A DNA stretch of 64,000 bases from Pseudoprevotella muciniphila (GTDB lineage: Bacteria > Bacteroidota > Bacteroidia > Bacteroidales > Bacteroidaceae), in the NCBI RefSeq assembly GCF_003265305.2, contig NZ_CP033459.1:1302001-1366000 (forward strand), read 5' to 3'. How positions within the stretch are numbered: the stretch's first letter is position 1; every line of letters begins with the position of its first letter. Of the stretch, positions 55,201 to 64,000 are shown one piece after another. The notes beneath the pieces are model-generated. The model ran no database searches, was not told where the DNA came from, and was given only the letters and a program-made list of their open reading frames with translations. The position numbers and the translations under genes are program-made.

Positions 55201-56647
55201 CGAAAGGTGTTTCAATACCATTGGGATCGAGCGTGTAATCCATAATTGAAGCCTCATATACAGCACCCGTTCCTTCTGCATTGTTCTTTGTGTTTACAAT
55301 GAAGAAGTATTTCAAAGGCTGATTTAAGTCATAATTCTCACTTACGTCAGTCAAGTCATAACCGAACTCCATCGGCTCGTAGTGCAACTGGTTATCTGCC
55401 CAGCAGCCCAACATCGGAACCATAGGTTGTGGGTCATCACCCGGATAGCCCTGATAGTTGAAGTGAACAAACGCTGTACGGTCTTTCGGTGAAGTGGCAT
55501 TAAGGTCGTTAGAGACACCACCGCTAAGACTCATAGAAGAGCGCTGTGTATAAGTCATCTTCAATTTGATGACACGTTTCGGTTCATAATTCTTGCGGAT
55601 AGTGTAGATTTCCGGCCACCAGCCTTCGCCGCTGCTATAGACAGTCTTGCCGTTCAGTTCAATGGGATGATTCACGGCACCTGCCGTGGCATACGGATAA
55701 TACATGAAACCACCGTTGCCCCAGCCGGAACCCCAGGAATTGACGAAAATCCATGCGCCGGTCTCGTTCTGATTGAGAGCATTATTTTCTTCACCGTATT
55801 TGCCGTTGCCATCAAGGTCGAACTCAATGCGGTCGTCCCATCCGACAAGAGTAATAGCATGGTCAACCGACTCTCCCATATGAGTCAGATATTGCTTTCC
55901 TACCACGCCGGCAGCAGCATTAGCCTTTGTGTTGGCTATTGTTCCTGTACCGGCACCGCTGATGCCACAACCCAAACCGAGGATACCACCGGTTGCAAAA
56001 CTCTCGTCACCATTGTGGTTGTAGAGCCACCGCTTTACAGCGAGCATACCCTCTGGAGTGGCCGTACTGGTGGGGAAGTTACTGGTATGCTTCAAACGAT
56101 TCTTCATGGCAGCATACCATCTGTCATAACCTTGCATCCACCCACCGTCACCTGTAGCACCGGACTTAACTAATGCCTCCTCGAAACCATAGATTGAACT
56201 ATACGGGAAACCGCCGTATGTGGGAATGTTAGGCACACCCGTAGCTACAGCCATCTGGTCCTTCGAAGAGCCGTTGTATGAGAACGGATAGACGAAATTA
56301 GGGCAAAGACGGTTTTCATTCAACTTACCGCTTACATGACGATGAGCGTTAAGTTCGTGCGTCAGCATATAGCCAATGCGAGATGACGGACCACAAGAGC
56401 CACCCGCCTGATTGAACACTGTCGGGAAATACATTGTTTCGCCGTTGTTCCAATGATCAGGGAGAACAATCTCGTCCTTCAGACCACGAGCCTTGTTTCC
56501 ATCCACCATTACCGACCAATTCGGACGGAAGGTGTCATCATAATCGGGATATTTCGAACGGTCAACGTTATACTTGGGCGGCTGTGCCATACCACCCATA
56601 AACATACTGCCGAGCAAAAGTCCCAAAAGTAATCTTTTTGCTTTCAT
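52208..56647 (-). CDS. Secreted multimodular C1A cysteine peptidase
   Basis: Protein of 1479 residues with a signal peptide (MKAKRLLLGLLLGSMFMGGMAQ). A papain-like domain comes first: active-site Cys in FNQAGGSCGPSSRIGY near residue 85, His in GESVDHAITLVGW near 265, Asn in IFVNSWGSGWGNGGF near 303. A Fn3-like segment (TNLSITGNGLTWDAPQGTG), a LamG-type domain (600-750), PKD-like domains (820-1010), a second LamG (1030-1200) and a discoidin-like domain (ASNVLDGNVNSFWHSQYS) follow. The tail WYDLQGRRVSKPG...KGLYIKGGKKVYVK marks secretion and anchoring. Probably digests host or dietary protein while bound to glycans. Single gene with its own terminator. Confidence 0.92.
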   Translation of the reverse strand: MKAKRLLLGLLLGSMFMGGMAQPPKYNVDRSKYPDYDDTFRPNWSVMVDGNKARGLKDEIVLPDHWNNGETMYFPTVFNQAGGSCGPSSRIGYMLTHELNAHRHVSGKLNENRLCPNFVYPFSYNGSSKDQMAVATGVPNIPTYGGFPYSSIYGFEEALVKSGATGDGGWMQGYDRWYAAMKNRLKHTSNFPTSTATPEGMLAVKRWLYNHNGDESFATGGILGLGCGISGAGTGTIANTKANAAAGVVGKQYLTHMGESVDHAITLVGWDDRIEFDLDGNGKYGEENNALNQNETGAWIFVNSWGSGWGNGGFMYYPYATAGAVNHPIELNGKTVYSSGEGWWPEIYTIRKNYEPKRVIKLKMTYTQRSSMSLSGGVSNDLNATSPKDRTAFVHFNYQGYPGDDPQPMVPMLGCWADNQLHYEPMEFGYDLTDVSENYDLNQPLKYFFIVNTKNNAEGTGAVYEASIMDYTLDPNGIETPFVLETDSVNIPGGGKQVIMSVVVNGTGAVAPTNLSITGNGLTWDAPQGTGQTPVKYYVYKGDQEIGQTTTTELATAIETGVLYTVKALYNIDGHDVMSTESKAAVRTRVEDNAVDNYVGTFNNGGFAIPDVFANGLSTGTIEFRIKPSTIKNYNQQIGPNWGQFLAHANSDGSMAWGWNTGSERGSTSNVLTVGSWKHIAIVVDGKTMTFYVNGVQKGTFTSSSYSGFPSTSSFEFGSHSGSNNALYGQIDEVRIWNVARTRNELLTAYQYPLLNPSQYAGLLAYYKMDTIEENGETKFRDCVGGHHASFITSNGTVASDWTSDTGFRTSPPKLRAKINAVENAAVGIPVTFTDVSAITAVSKTWTIDGKTYNVASPVVTFLTSGEKTAILTVADIQGVTAADTLVFEVGAGETPSAEFRMSAGQINGSDRLSLISDNTVPGCSYLWEMEGADNPVATTSTTAVTYSAAGTYDVKLTVTGPDGTKYSSTKKVTVSPSAPVAKFSIYPSIIVKGESATLTDESSYDPTSACWRFVSDQLKTAAMGLNTTISPSEPGVYNLNYSAMNEYGVGTTSANRVLTVCNADSKNGLFFTGNQKLTAPAPADVTEAWTIEFWFNPNGTVSDNSLGINGGANDYSITSAANGTVTTTVNGETSNSASGYLTTGWHHYAICFFRGNIFYYRDGNLINNEKLATVTDISSYWNALVLGGEATPMTGTIDELRVWNKRLGQSRIQIYSNSPILDVMSSLDEGALKLYYDFNQSSGDAIDRSGNNLTGVRTGFGPDGDAWVDTKGVFSLNFGTSQVFEPLGDKIDNSKRGRVIAWSDQETSRENSPASNVLDGNVNSFWHSQYSTSTGYPHSVTIERSDLIDVESLVFEYLPARGTNYRASKVTVEQSDDNENWEIVEENLNLTDEEKTGAILTSPITKKYVRITFPTGYGSFLALSEIYFYGGLIATDINTVSAGNVTVDENAWYDLQGRRVSKPGKGLYIKGGKKVYVK

Positions 56648-56706
56648 AAGTTCTTGATATTTAACTGGTTTTACTTATTTCTATTAAACATAGTTATTCA
56701 AGATAG

Positions 56707-56714
56707 CAAAAGTA
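56707..56714 (-). promoter_or_regulatory. -7 box of the C1A peptidase gene
   Basis: CAAAAGTA on the plus strand reads TACTTTTG on the minus strand, 60 bases before the start. No perfect -33 box. Confidence 0.4.
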
Positions 56715-56868
56715 CAAACTATTTTTTCACTAAAAAAATTTTTACCTCAATTTTTAACCTCTACTTTTCAAAACCGCAACTTATCTCAAAAAAAACGAAA
56801 TAGTGCGCCCATGGATGTTGAATTTATAAAAAATAATTAAAGGTACTTATACACTCGGAAAAATTGCT

Positions 56869-56876
56869 TACTTTTG
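56869..56876 (+). promoter_or_regulatory. -7 box of the M60-like peptidase gene
   Basis: TACTTTTG matches TAnnTTTG and is 35 bases before the ATG at 56911. Confidence 0.5.
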
Positions 56877-56910
56877 CAGAAATTAAACGGAACTTAAAAA
56901 TTAAGATGTC

Positions 56911-59900
56911 ATGAGAAAAATTACCTCTCAACTATGCGCTCTCGTCGTTATCATGCTGGTAGCAATAAGCACCAGTGCTTATGCGGCAGACACGAAACTG
57001 ACGGTTACGAACGCAGTTGCAACGAGTTACCAGTCGGGTGAAGGCATAGAGAAAGCCTACGATGGCAACACTTCCACAATCTGGCACAGTGCCTACTCGG
57101 GAACTTCATTCCCCGTGAACGCCACGTTCACACTCTCCAGCACATCGCACGTGGACTACATCAAGTACACACCACGTTCGAGCGGTACGAACGGCAACTT
57201 TCAGGAAGTAACGGTGTACGTTTCTTCTGCAGCAACGACGACCTACTCGGACGTTACCACAGAAGTAACTACGGTCAATCTCCAAGGCAGCAGTAGCGAA
57301 GCCTACATTTACCTTGGCAAAACGGGTGTGGATAATGTACGCAGCGTCCGCCTGTGTATCAAAAGCGGACAAGGCGGATGGGCAAGTGCAGCAGAAATAT
57401 CCTTCTACAAGGCAGACAATACCATGCAGAATGAACTTGCCAACTATTTCGACGATGCACTCTGCACACAACTCAAAAGCACAGTTACAAGTGCAGACGG
57501 CATAGGGAACGAAACAGTGAAAACACTTGTAAGTTCATTGCTTTCTGACGCTGACGGCTACAAGAAATACCGTGTTGGAGAATTTGAGCCTTATGAAACT
57601 CTCTCTGTCCTTCGTTCTCGTCTGAAAATCTCTGCAGAATACTGCGCCTACGAGAACCCAACAGGTATTTATTTCAAACCCAACGAATCGATTTACATCC
57701 TTGCTCAAGACATACCTTCTTCCGAATCTGTGTCCCTGATTATAAAGAACTGGGGCAAGGCGAGTGACGACGAGGCACAGTCGCAGTCGAGTTTCATGCT
57801 GCACAACGGTCTGAATGTCATCACACCGACCCACAGAGGAAATGGCTATGTATCGTACTACAGCAACAATTACGCCACATTGTCCAACGTAAAACTTCAC
57901 TTCATCAACGCCACTGTAACAGGCTACTTCGACCTTGATCGCGGTGACACAAATGCAGACTGGAAGAAACTCCTGAGCAATGCTACGAGCGACATTCTCG
58001 ATGTACGCACCAAGCGTCTGCAAGTGGCTTTCCCACTCGAGACATTCAAAGCCAACTGCCCCAACAATGGTGTGGAACTGGCTAAAGCATACGATGAGAT
58101 TGTTCGCAGGGAACGCGAAGTGATGGGACTTCTCTATTACAATAAGGAACCAAAGAACAGACAATTCTTCCGCGTGGTACACAGCGGCTTCATGTTTGCC
58201 GACAACATAGGAGCAGCAGTGGTCAAGAGCAGTGTGGGAGCATGTATTTCAGGCACTCCTTCAAGCCTCGACTTCTGGGGAATGGCTCACGAACTCGGTC
58301 ACAACAACCAACTCACCCGCAGTTTTAAATGGAGTGGTTGCGGCGAAACAACGAACAACATCTACTCTGCATGGGTGCAATACAACCTGGGCAACAAGAA
58401 CAGCCTCCGCCTTGAAGACGAGAAATCGGGTATAGACGACTATGCAGGCATGAGAGGCGGACGTTTCGAGGCATATCTTGAAGAGGGTGTTCGCAAAGGT
58501 ATCAGTTGGCAACTTCAGGACGGACCCGACTATCATGGTGCAACACCAACAATAGTGAATGTTCAGAACGAAGATTATAACGGCAATAAGTTGTCCACCT
58601 ATTCTAATGTGGAGACACGCAACTATGACCACTTCCTGAAATGCGTGCCACTATGGCAGTTGCAACTTTACACACATCTTGCAGGCCGCTCACCTAACAT
58701 GTACGGAAAGGTAATGGAAGGCATGCGTAAATTATCAGACAACAGCCTAAGCAACGGAAGATTGCAAGTACAGTTCATGAAACTCGTTTGCGACAGCACA
58801 CAGATGAACTTCCTGCCTTTCTTTGAAAAAGCCGGCATGCTCCGCCCCATCAACGCATACATTGAGGACTACAGCAAAGGATGGCTGAAGATAAATGCAT
58901 CAATGATCAACACCCTGAAGAGACACGTCAGCAGTAAGGGCTATGCAGAAATAACCGACGAAGTAAACTACATCACGGCTCACAACTGGCAGACTTATGC
59001 CGAGCGCAAACCTTTGGAAGGCTCCACATTGGGCAGCGGTTGTACAGCAAGCGGCAGCACTGTCAGAGTGGATCACAGTGTATGGAAAAATGCCGTGGCA
59101 TTTGAAACCTATAACAGCGAAGACTCGCTCATACGCATCACCATGTACGGGCTCGGCAGCAACGACAGTCACAGTTTCACAACAGTGCTATATCCGCAGG
59201 CTGAAGATGCAGCATACATTATGGCTGTGGGATACGACGGTACACGCATCCGCTGCTACGAAGCGGTCAGCAAAACCTTCAAGCCAGGCAATAAAATCTA
59301 CCGCATTGTGAGCAACGTACGCAACAAGCCCATCACATCCGTTGCAGTTACTACCGACATCAATGGTAACTATTCAGACGACATGTTGAACAATGCCGCT
59401 ACTGCAACTACCACAAGTACGCTCACCGACGTACACCAACTCTGGCGCTTCGAGCCTGTGGGCGATGGTTCTTACTACCTCGTCAACCTCAACACAGGTC
59501 TTTCCATTGGTGGTTCTTCAAACAGCAATGCTAAATTTATGGAAAAAACCGCAGCAGGCGGATACACCCTCGTTAATCAAAGTGATGACGTTTGGGCACT
59601 CTACAACAAGACCAACGGACAATACCTCAACAACTATGGTGGTGCAAGCGGTACAAACCTTGGCTATTGGAGTGGCGGCACAGGCGACAACAACAACCTT
59701 TGGAAACTCGAAGAAGTGCCTGAGATTAAGTTGTCTGTTGCCTCATCATTACTCACCTCTGCATATCTCCCCTTCGCTATACGCATGCCAGAAGGTCTGA
59801 CTGCATACACAGCGATAGAAATGACAGTGAAGGACGGTACAGATGTACTCGTGCTCGAACCACTGCCAGGAGGACTCGTTCCGGCATACACGCCTGCAGT

Positions 59901-60306
59901 ACTTATTGGTGAGCGTAAAACACACACCATAGAAGTAGTGCCCGACGACAACACCGCAGCACCTTCGGGCAACCTGCTACGCGGCACACTCCTCAAGATG
60001 ACCGGCATCACAGCAGGCACTGTAGCCAACATTACGAATAATAGTACGAGCGGACAAGGTATCTATATAGGAACTGTTACCACAGTGCCCGCCAACCGCG
60101 CCTACATGCTTGCAAGCGACCTGCCGACACTGACATCGCCCGGAAACGGACTTGTCTTCTCGCTCAACACCACGGGCATTGAAAATGCTGTCATACTCGG
60201 CAATGGTGCAGACAACACGCTCTATAACCTGCAAGGTCAACGCGCGATGCGTCCAACGAAGGGTATCTACATCACAGGCAGTGGTAAGAAAGTTTATATT
60301 AAATAA
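56911..60306 (+). CDS. Secreted M60-like metallopeptidase (mucinase)
   Basis: Protein of 1131 residues. Signal peptide MRKITSQLCALVVIMLVAIST, then an F5/8 type C (discoidin) domain (GEGIEKAYDGNTSTIWHSAY, residues 25-170). The M60-like region holds the gluzincin motif WGMAHELGHNNQLTR near residue 460, with a glutamate in WSGCGETTNNIYSAW about 15 residues later, as in mucin-cleaving M60/enhancin enzymes. Later residues (850-930) carry a ricin-like stretch (TGLSIGGSSNSNAK, NGQYLNNYGGASG). The tail LYNLQGQRAMRPTKGIYITGSGKKVYIK is of the type IX kind. It likely cleaves O-glycosylated mucins and complements the GH20 enzyme. Confidence 0.92.
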   Translation: MRKITSQLCALVVIMLVAISTSAYAADTKLTVTNAVATSYQSGEGIEKAYDGNTSTIWHSAYSGTSFPVNATFTLSSTSHVDYIKYTPRSSGTNGNFQEVTVYVSSAATTTYSDVTTEVTTVNLQGSSSEAYIYLGKTGVDNVRSVRLCIKSGQGGWASAAEISFYKADNTMQNELANYFDDALCTQLKSTVTSADGIGNETVKTLVSSLLSDADGYKKYRVGEFEPYETLSVLRSRLKISAEYCAYENPTGIYFKPNESIYILAQDIPSSESVSLIIKNWGKASDDEAQSQSSFMLHNGLNVITPTHRGNGYVSYYSNNYATLSNVKLHFINATVTGYFDLDRGDTNADWKKLLSNATSDILDVRTKRLQVAFPLETFKANCPNNGVELAKAYDEIVRREREVMGLLYYNKEPKNRQFFRVVHSGFMFADNIGAAVVKSSVGACISGTPSSLDFWGMAHELGHNNQLTRSFKWSGCGETTNNIYSAWVQYNLGNKNSLRLEDEKSGIDDYAGMRGGRFEAYLEEGVRKGISWQLQDGPDYHGATPTIVNVQNEDYNGNKLSTYSNVETRNYDHFLKCVPLWQLQLYTHLAGRSPNMYGKVMEGMRKLSDNSLSNGRLQVQFMKLVCDSTQMNFLPFFEKAGMLRPINAYIEDYSKGWLKINASMINTLKRHVSSKGYAEITDEVNYITAHNWQTYAERKPLEGSTLGSGCTASGSTVRVDHSVWKNAVAFETYNSEDSLIRITMYGLGSNDSHSFTTVLYPQAEDAAYIMAVGYDGTRIRCYEAVSKTFKPGNKIYRIVSNVRNKPITSVAVTTDINGNYSDDMLNNAATATTTSTLTDVHQLWRFEPVGDGSYYLVNLNTGLSIGGSSNSNAKFMEKTAAGGYTLVNQSDDVWALYNKTNGQYLNNYGGASGTNLGYWSGGTGDNNNLWKLEEVPEIKLSVASSLLTSAYLPFAIRMPEGLTAYTAIEMTVKDGTDVLVLEPLPGGLVPAYTPAVLIGERKTHTIEVVPDDNTAAPSGNLLRGTLLKMTGITAGTVANITNNSTSGQGIYIGTVTTVPANRAYMLASDLPTLTSPGNGLVFSLNTTGIENAVILGNGADNTLYNLQGQRAMRPTKGIYITGSGKKVYIK

Positions 60307-60331
60307 AATTATTCACTTCACTGTCAATATT

Positions 60332-60366
60332 AAATCACCGACATGTTTGTGTCGGTGATTTTTAAA
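60332..60366 (+). terminator. Terminator after the M60-like gene
   Basis: AAATCACCGACA (60332-60343) pairs perfectly with TGTCGGTGATTT (60350-60361), followed by TTTAAA. Confidence 0.85.
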
Positions 60367-60383
60367 TACTAAATATTTCGTTT

Positions 60384-60399
60384 TGGCACGGTTTTCGCA
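60384..60399 (+). promoter_or_regulatory. Sigma-54-like promoter before groES
   Basis: TGGCACGGTTTTCGCA: the GG and GC pairs are 12 bases apart, as in the -24/-12 sigma-54 consensus TGGCACG-N4-TTGCA, with one change in the -12 element (TCGCA). It lies 82 bases before the groES ATG. No TAnnTTTG box was found in this gap. Confidence 0.5.
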
Positions 60400-60480
60400 T
60401 ATAACCCTTTCTGAAAGATAAAAAACATCTTTCTATATTCAGCAAGAAACAATAAAAACAACTATAAAAATCAAAACATC

Positions 60481-60753
60481 ATGACAATCAAACCATTGGC
60501 AGACCGAGTACTGATTAAACCGGCTCCTGCAGAAGAAAAGACAGTTGGTGGCATTATCATCCCCGACACAGCAAAAGAAAAACCGCTTCAGGGCGAAGTC
60601 ATTGCAGCCGGAAACGGCACCAAGGACGAAGAAATGGTGCTCAAAGCAGGCGACAACGTGCTTTACGGCAAATACAGCGGCACAGAAGTGGAACTCGATG
60701 GTGAGAAGTACCTCATCATGCGCCAGAGCGACGTTCTCGCCGTTATCTGTTAA
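60481..60753 (+). CDS. groES: Co-chaperonin GroES
   Basis: Protein of 90 residues, the lid of the GroEL cage. [40 protein letters not shown] includes the mobile loop ([10 protein letters not shown]), and it ends with [12 protein letters not shown]. It lies 67 bases before groEL. Confidence 0.98.
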   Translation: MTIKPLADRVLIKPAPAEEKTVGGIIIPDTAKEKPLQGEVIAAGNGTKDEEMVLKAGDNVLYGKYSGTEVELDGEKYLIMRQSDVLAVIC

Positions 60754-60808
60754 TCATTCTTCCAAAGACAAACTAAAGAAAAGAAAAACAAAGTCAACAA
60801 ACTATTAA

Positions 60809-62449
<1,641 letters not shown>

Positions 62450-62480
62450 AGACCTTCATCAGATAGTCTGAACATATAAA

Positions 62481-62522
62481 CATAAAGCACCGCTACCAAC
62501 ATTCTGGCAGCGGTGCTTTATG
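62481..62522. terminator. Terminator after groEL
   Basis: CATAAAGCACCGCTACC and GGCAGCGGTGCTTTATG form a long stem with one mismatch across a loop of about 8 bases. A T-rich tail (TGTTTGG) follows. It may also serve the convergent gene ending at 62544. Confidence 0.85.
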
Positions 62523-62543
62523 TTTGGAGATTTCTGAAAACTT

Positions 62544-64000
62544 TCAATTCACAAACGTCTTCTTTCCATCCACAATGTAGAGTCCGCGTTTGGGTTTCAT
62601 AACACGGCGACCTTGCAAGTCGTAGATGCCTGCAGCCTTAGAGGTTTTTATGACAGAAGGCGTTTCGATACCTACTGTAGAATTATCCACATTGCGATAG
62701 ACTGTGTAGGATGCAAGATTTTTCGTGACGTTAATGCCGCTGAACGTGCCACTCTCGCCATAATTCTTCATTTGGAACACGATGCGGTCTTTGTATACAT
62801 AGATTACAAGAGCCTGCACAATTCGCGAGTTTGAGGTGTTTACCTGAGTATCAATGGTGTTCAAGGCATAGCGCATAGACCCCATGAAAGCCGAAATAAA
62901 CGAAGGTTCTCCTTCCGGTGCTTTTTCAATGTTCCATATCACTTTGTCATTTCGTGCCATGGTCAATTTGTCGCCCTCAGGCGTAATGCGCACACTCCTA
63001 AGCATCTGATAAGCGGTACCTTTGTTCACCAACTCGTTACCCATAGCATACGAATTGGTAGAATTGTTGACTACAACGATGTATTTTCCGCCTATTTTCA
63101 GAGCGCTGCAAAGATTTGCTGTGATAGTATCCGCCGAAGCATACTCCACCTCAAAGAATTTCACTGTTCCGCCATCAACACGGGTAACAGATCCGCTTCT
63201 GCCCAGACCTAAAGGCAGACCATCCAACTTCACTGTGGCAACAGTGCCGTTCATAGACAGTTCGCACAGCATTGGTTTGTCCGACATACAGGTGCTTCGG
63301 GAGTCGTAGGAAAGATACCTGCCATCTTCCTGATTGCGCAGACACACGATACCGTTCGTAATGGGGACTATCCCTGCAATCTGACCACTGTCTGCAGCCA
63401 ATTCCCAAACGGCTGTTTCACCAGGACTTAAGTCGAAATATACATTCGGACTGGTGATTGGGCTCAGCACTTTCACACCATTGAGACGTGAACTGTTTCC
63501 GCTTCCTGTTCCATCGCTACACAAAGCATAATAGAGGTTGTCCTTCGTTGCCTGAGCCACGAAAATAAACTTCTCACCAGGTACAAAATCGCTGAAATTC
63601 TGCACCCTTCTGCCATATACCCTCGTAGATGTGGAACGCACATATCTGTAAACATAGATGGGCACAGCAGATTCGCCGCCCGAGAATGTGGCAGAACTAC
63701 CGCAGAACAGGTATCTGTCCGCAAATTGAAGGATGAATGCATTTGCATTGTTCGATGCTGCAGAAATCATTACTTCTGTGGGCGCGTCTTGAGTTGACAG
63801 ATTGTTCTCAGTAGAATAGTTGAGATATTTGCCGCTCTGCATACTCTTGAAGGTAACCCGCGCGACACTGTCTGAACGGAGGTTCTCGAGAGGTCCATCC
63901 ACATGTGTGGAGTCTGTCGTAGAGATGATGTTACCGGCATTGTCGTAACGAGTGATTCGTTGCGACGTACGATAGCGCGAATAGGCATAGTCGGTATGAT
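62544..64000 (-). CDS. Secreted surface protein, N-terminus beyond window (partial)
   Basis: About 485 codons are open from the window edge to the stop. The frame continues upstream of the GTG at 63902 to base 64000 (HTDYAYSRY...YDNAGNIISTT), so the true start is outside. The sequence is strand-rich with ricin-like bits (SGKYLNYSTENNL, ADRYLFCGSSATF, DGRYLSYDSRST). It ends with IYDLQGRRVMKPKRGLYIVDGKKTFVN, the type IX-like tail seen in four other proteins here. No catalytic motif is visible in this part. Probably a carbohydrate-binding or surface enzyme. Confidence 0.8.
   Translation of the reverse strand, partial: HTDYAYSRYRTSQRITRYDNAGNIISTTDSTHVDGPLENLRSDSVARVTFKSMQSGKYLNYSTENNLSTQDAPTEVMISAASNNANAFILQFADRYLFCGSSATFSGGESAVPIYVYRYVRSTSTRVYGRRVQNFSDFVPGEKFIFVAQATKDNLYYALCSDGTGSGNSSRLNGVKVLSPITSPNVYFDLSPGETAVWELAADSGQIAGIVPITNGIVCLRNQEDGRYLSYDSRSTCMSDKPMLCELSMNGTVATVKLDGLPLGLGRSGSVTRVDGGTVKFFEVEYASADTITANLCSALKIGGKYIVVVNNSTNSYAMGNELVNKGTAYQMLRSVRITPEGDKLTMARNDKVIWNIEKAPEGEPSFISAFMGSMRYALNTIDTQVNTSNSRIVQALVIYVYKDRIVFQMKNYGESGTFSGINVTKNLASYTVYRNVDNSTVGIETPSVIKTSKAAGIYDLQGRRVMKPKRGLYIVDGKKTFVN

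Overview
The window looks like chromosome of a Prevotella-like member of the Bacteroidales. Three things point there. Recognisable promoters follow the Bacteroidetes pattern (TTTG, about 20 bases, TAnnTTTG) rather than the E. coli pattern. Several large secreted proteins share a C-terminal tail of the type DLQGRRV...KGxYIxxGKKV.K, as in type IX secretion cargo of this group. Gene orders such as rimP-nusA-infB-cvpA-sufB and mreBCD-mrdA-rodA are typical. Housekeeping blocks alternate with AT-rich accessory islands and many inverted-repeat elements.

Left part (1-7.6 kb), all on the minus strand: two overlapping lipoprotein genes (the outer one cut by the window edge), a CbxX/CfxQ-type AAA+ ATPase behind a long leader, and a compact six-gene cassette. 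The cassette encodes a coiled-coil J-domain protein, two HIRAN proteins flanking an EVE/PUA-like protein, and two unknowns, and it sits behind a WYL regulator. I found no name for this cassette; it is one of two candidates for an undescribed system. Next come enolase and a Fic AMP-transferase (plus strand). A REP-like inverted element follows, then the minus-strand translation operon rimP-nusA-infB-cvpA-sufB. sufC and sufD do not follow sufB as would be expected.

Middle part (18-37 kb): an AT-rich acetyltransferase; an envelope-sugar operon (ArnT-like transferase, polyprenyl-phosphate GT2, tandem LAB_N membrane protein) followed by a GH20 hexosaminidase; an AT-rich three-gene cassette built around a GHKL-type ATPase (second candidate system), followed by 1.1 kb of non-coding DNA framed by 65-base inverted arms; a stand-alone IMP cyclohydrolase (half of PurH); and the cell-elongation operon mreB-mreC-mreD-mrdA-rodA plus a small membrane protein.

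Right part (37-64 kb): a copper module (P1B ATPase that appears to lack its nucleotide-binding domain, plus a CopZ-like chaperone), a NUDIX hydrolase, and a series of secreted proteins: dockerin plus C10 cysteine peptidase, a 1300-residue surface protein with a 60-residue companion, a C1A peptidase with LamG/PKD/discoidin modules, an M60-like mucinase, and a final 5'-truncated secreted protein. Between them lie a bacterioferritin-comigratory peroxiredoxin, a TviB/TviC pair for UDP-HexNAc uronic acid synthesis, and groES-groEL behind a sigma-54-like promoter. Together the secreted enzymes suggest a gut or oral commensal that degrades host protein and mucin glycans.

Intergenic DNA is rich in structured repeats. 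They include two copies of a GAAGTTA-rich palindrome upstream of sufB and copA, a REP-like pair, a three-copy GAGCTCCGG element and a 190-base element with perfect 17-base ends. All family assignments are from reading motifs; no database search was possible.
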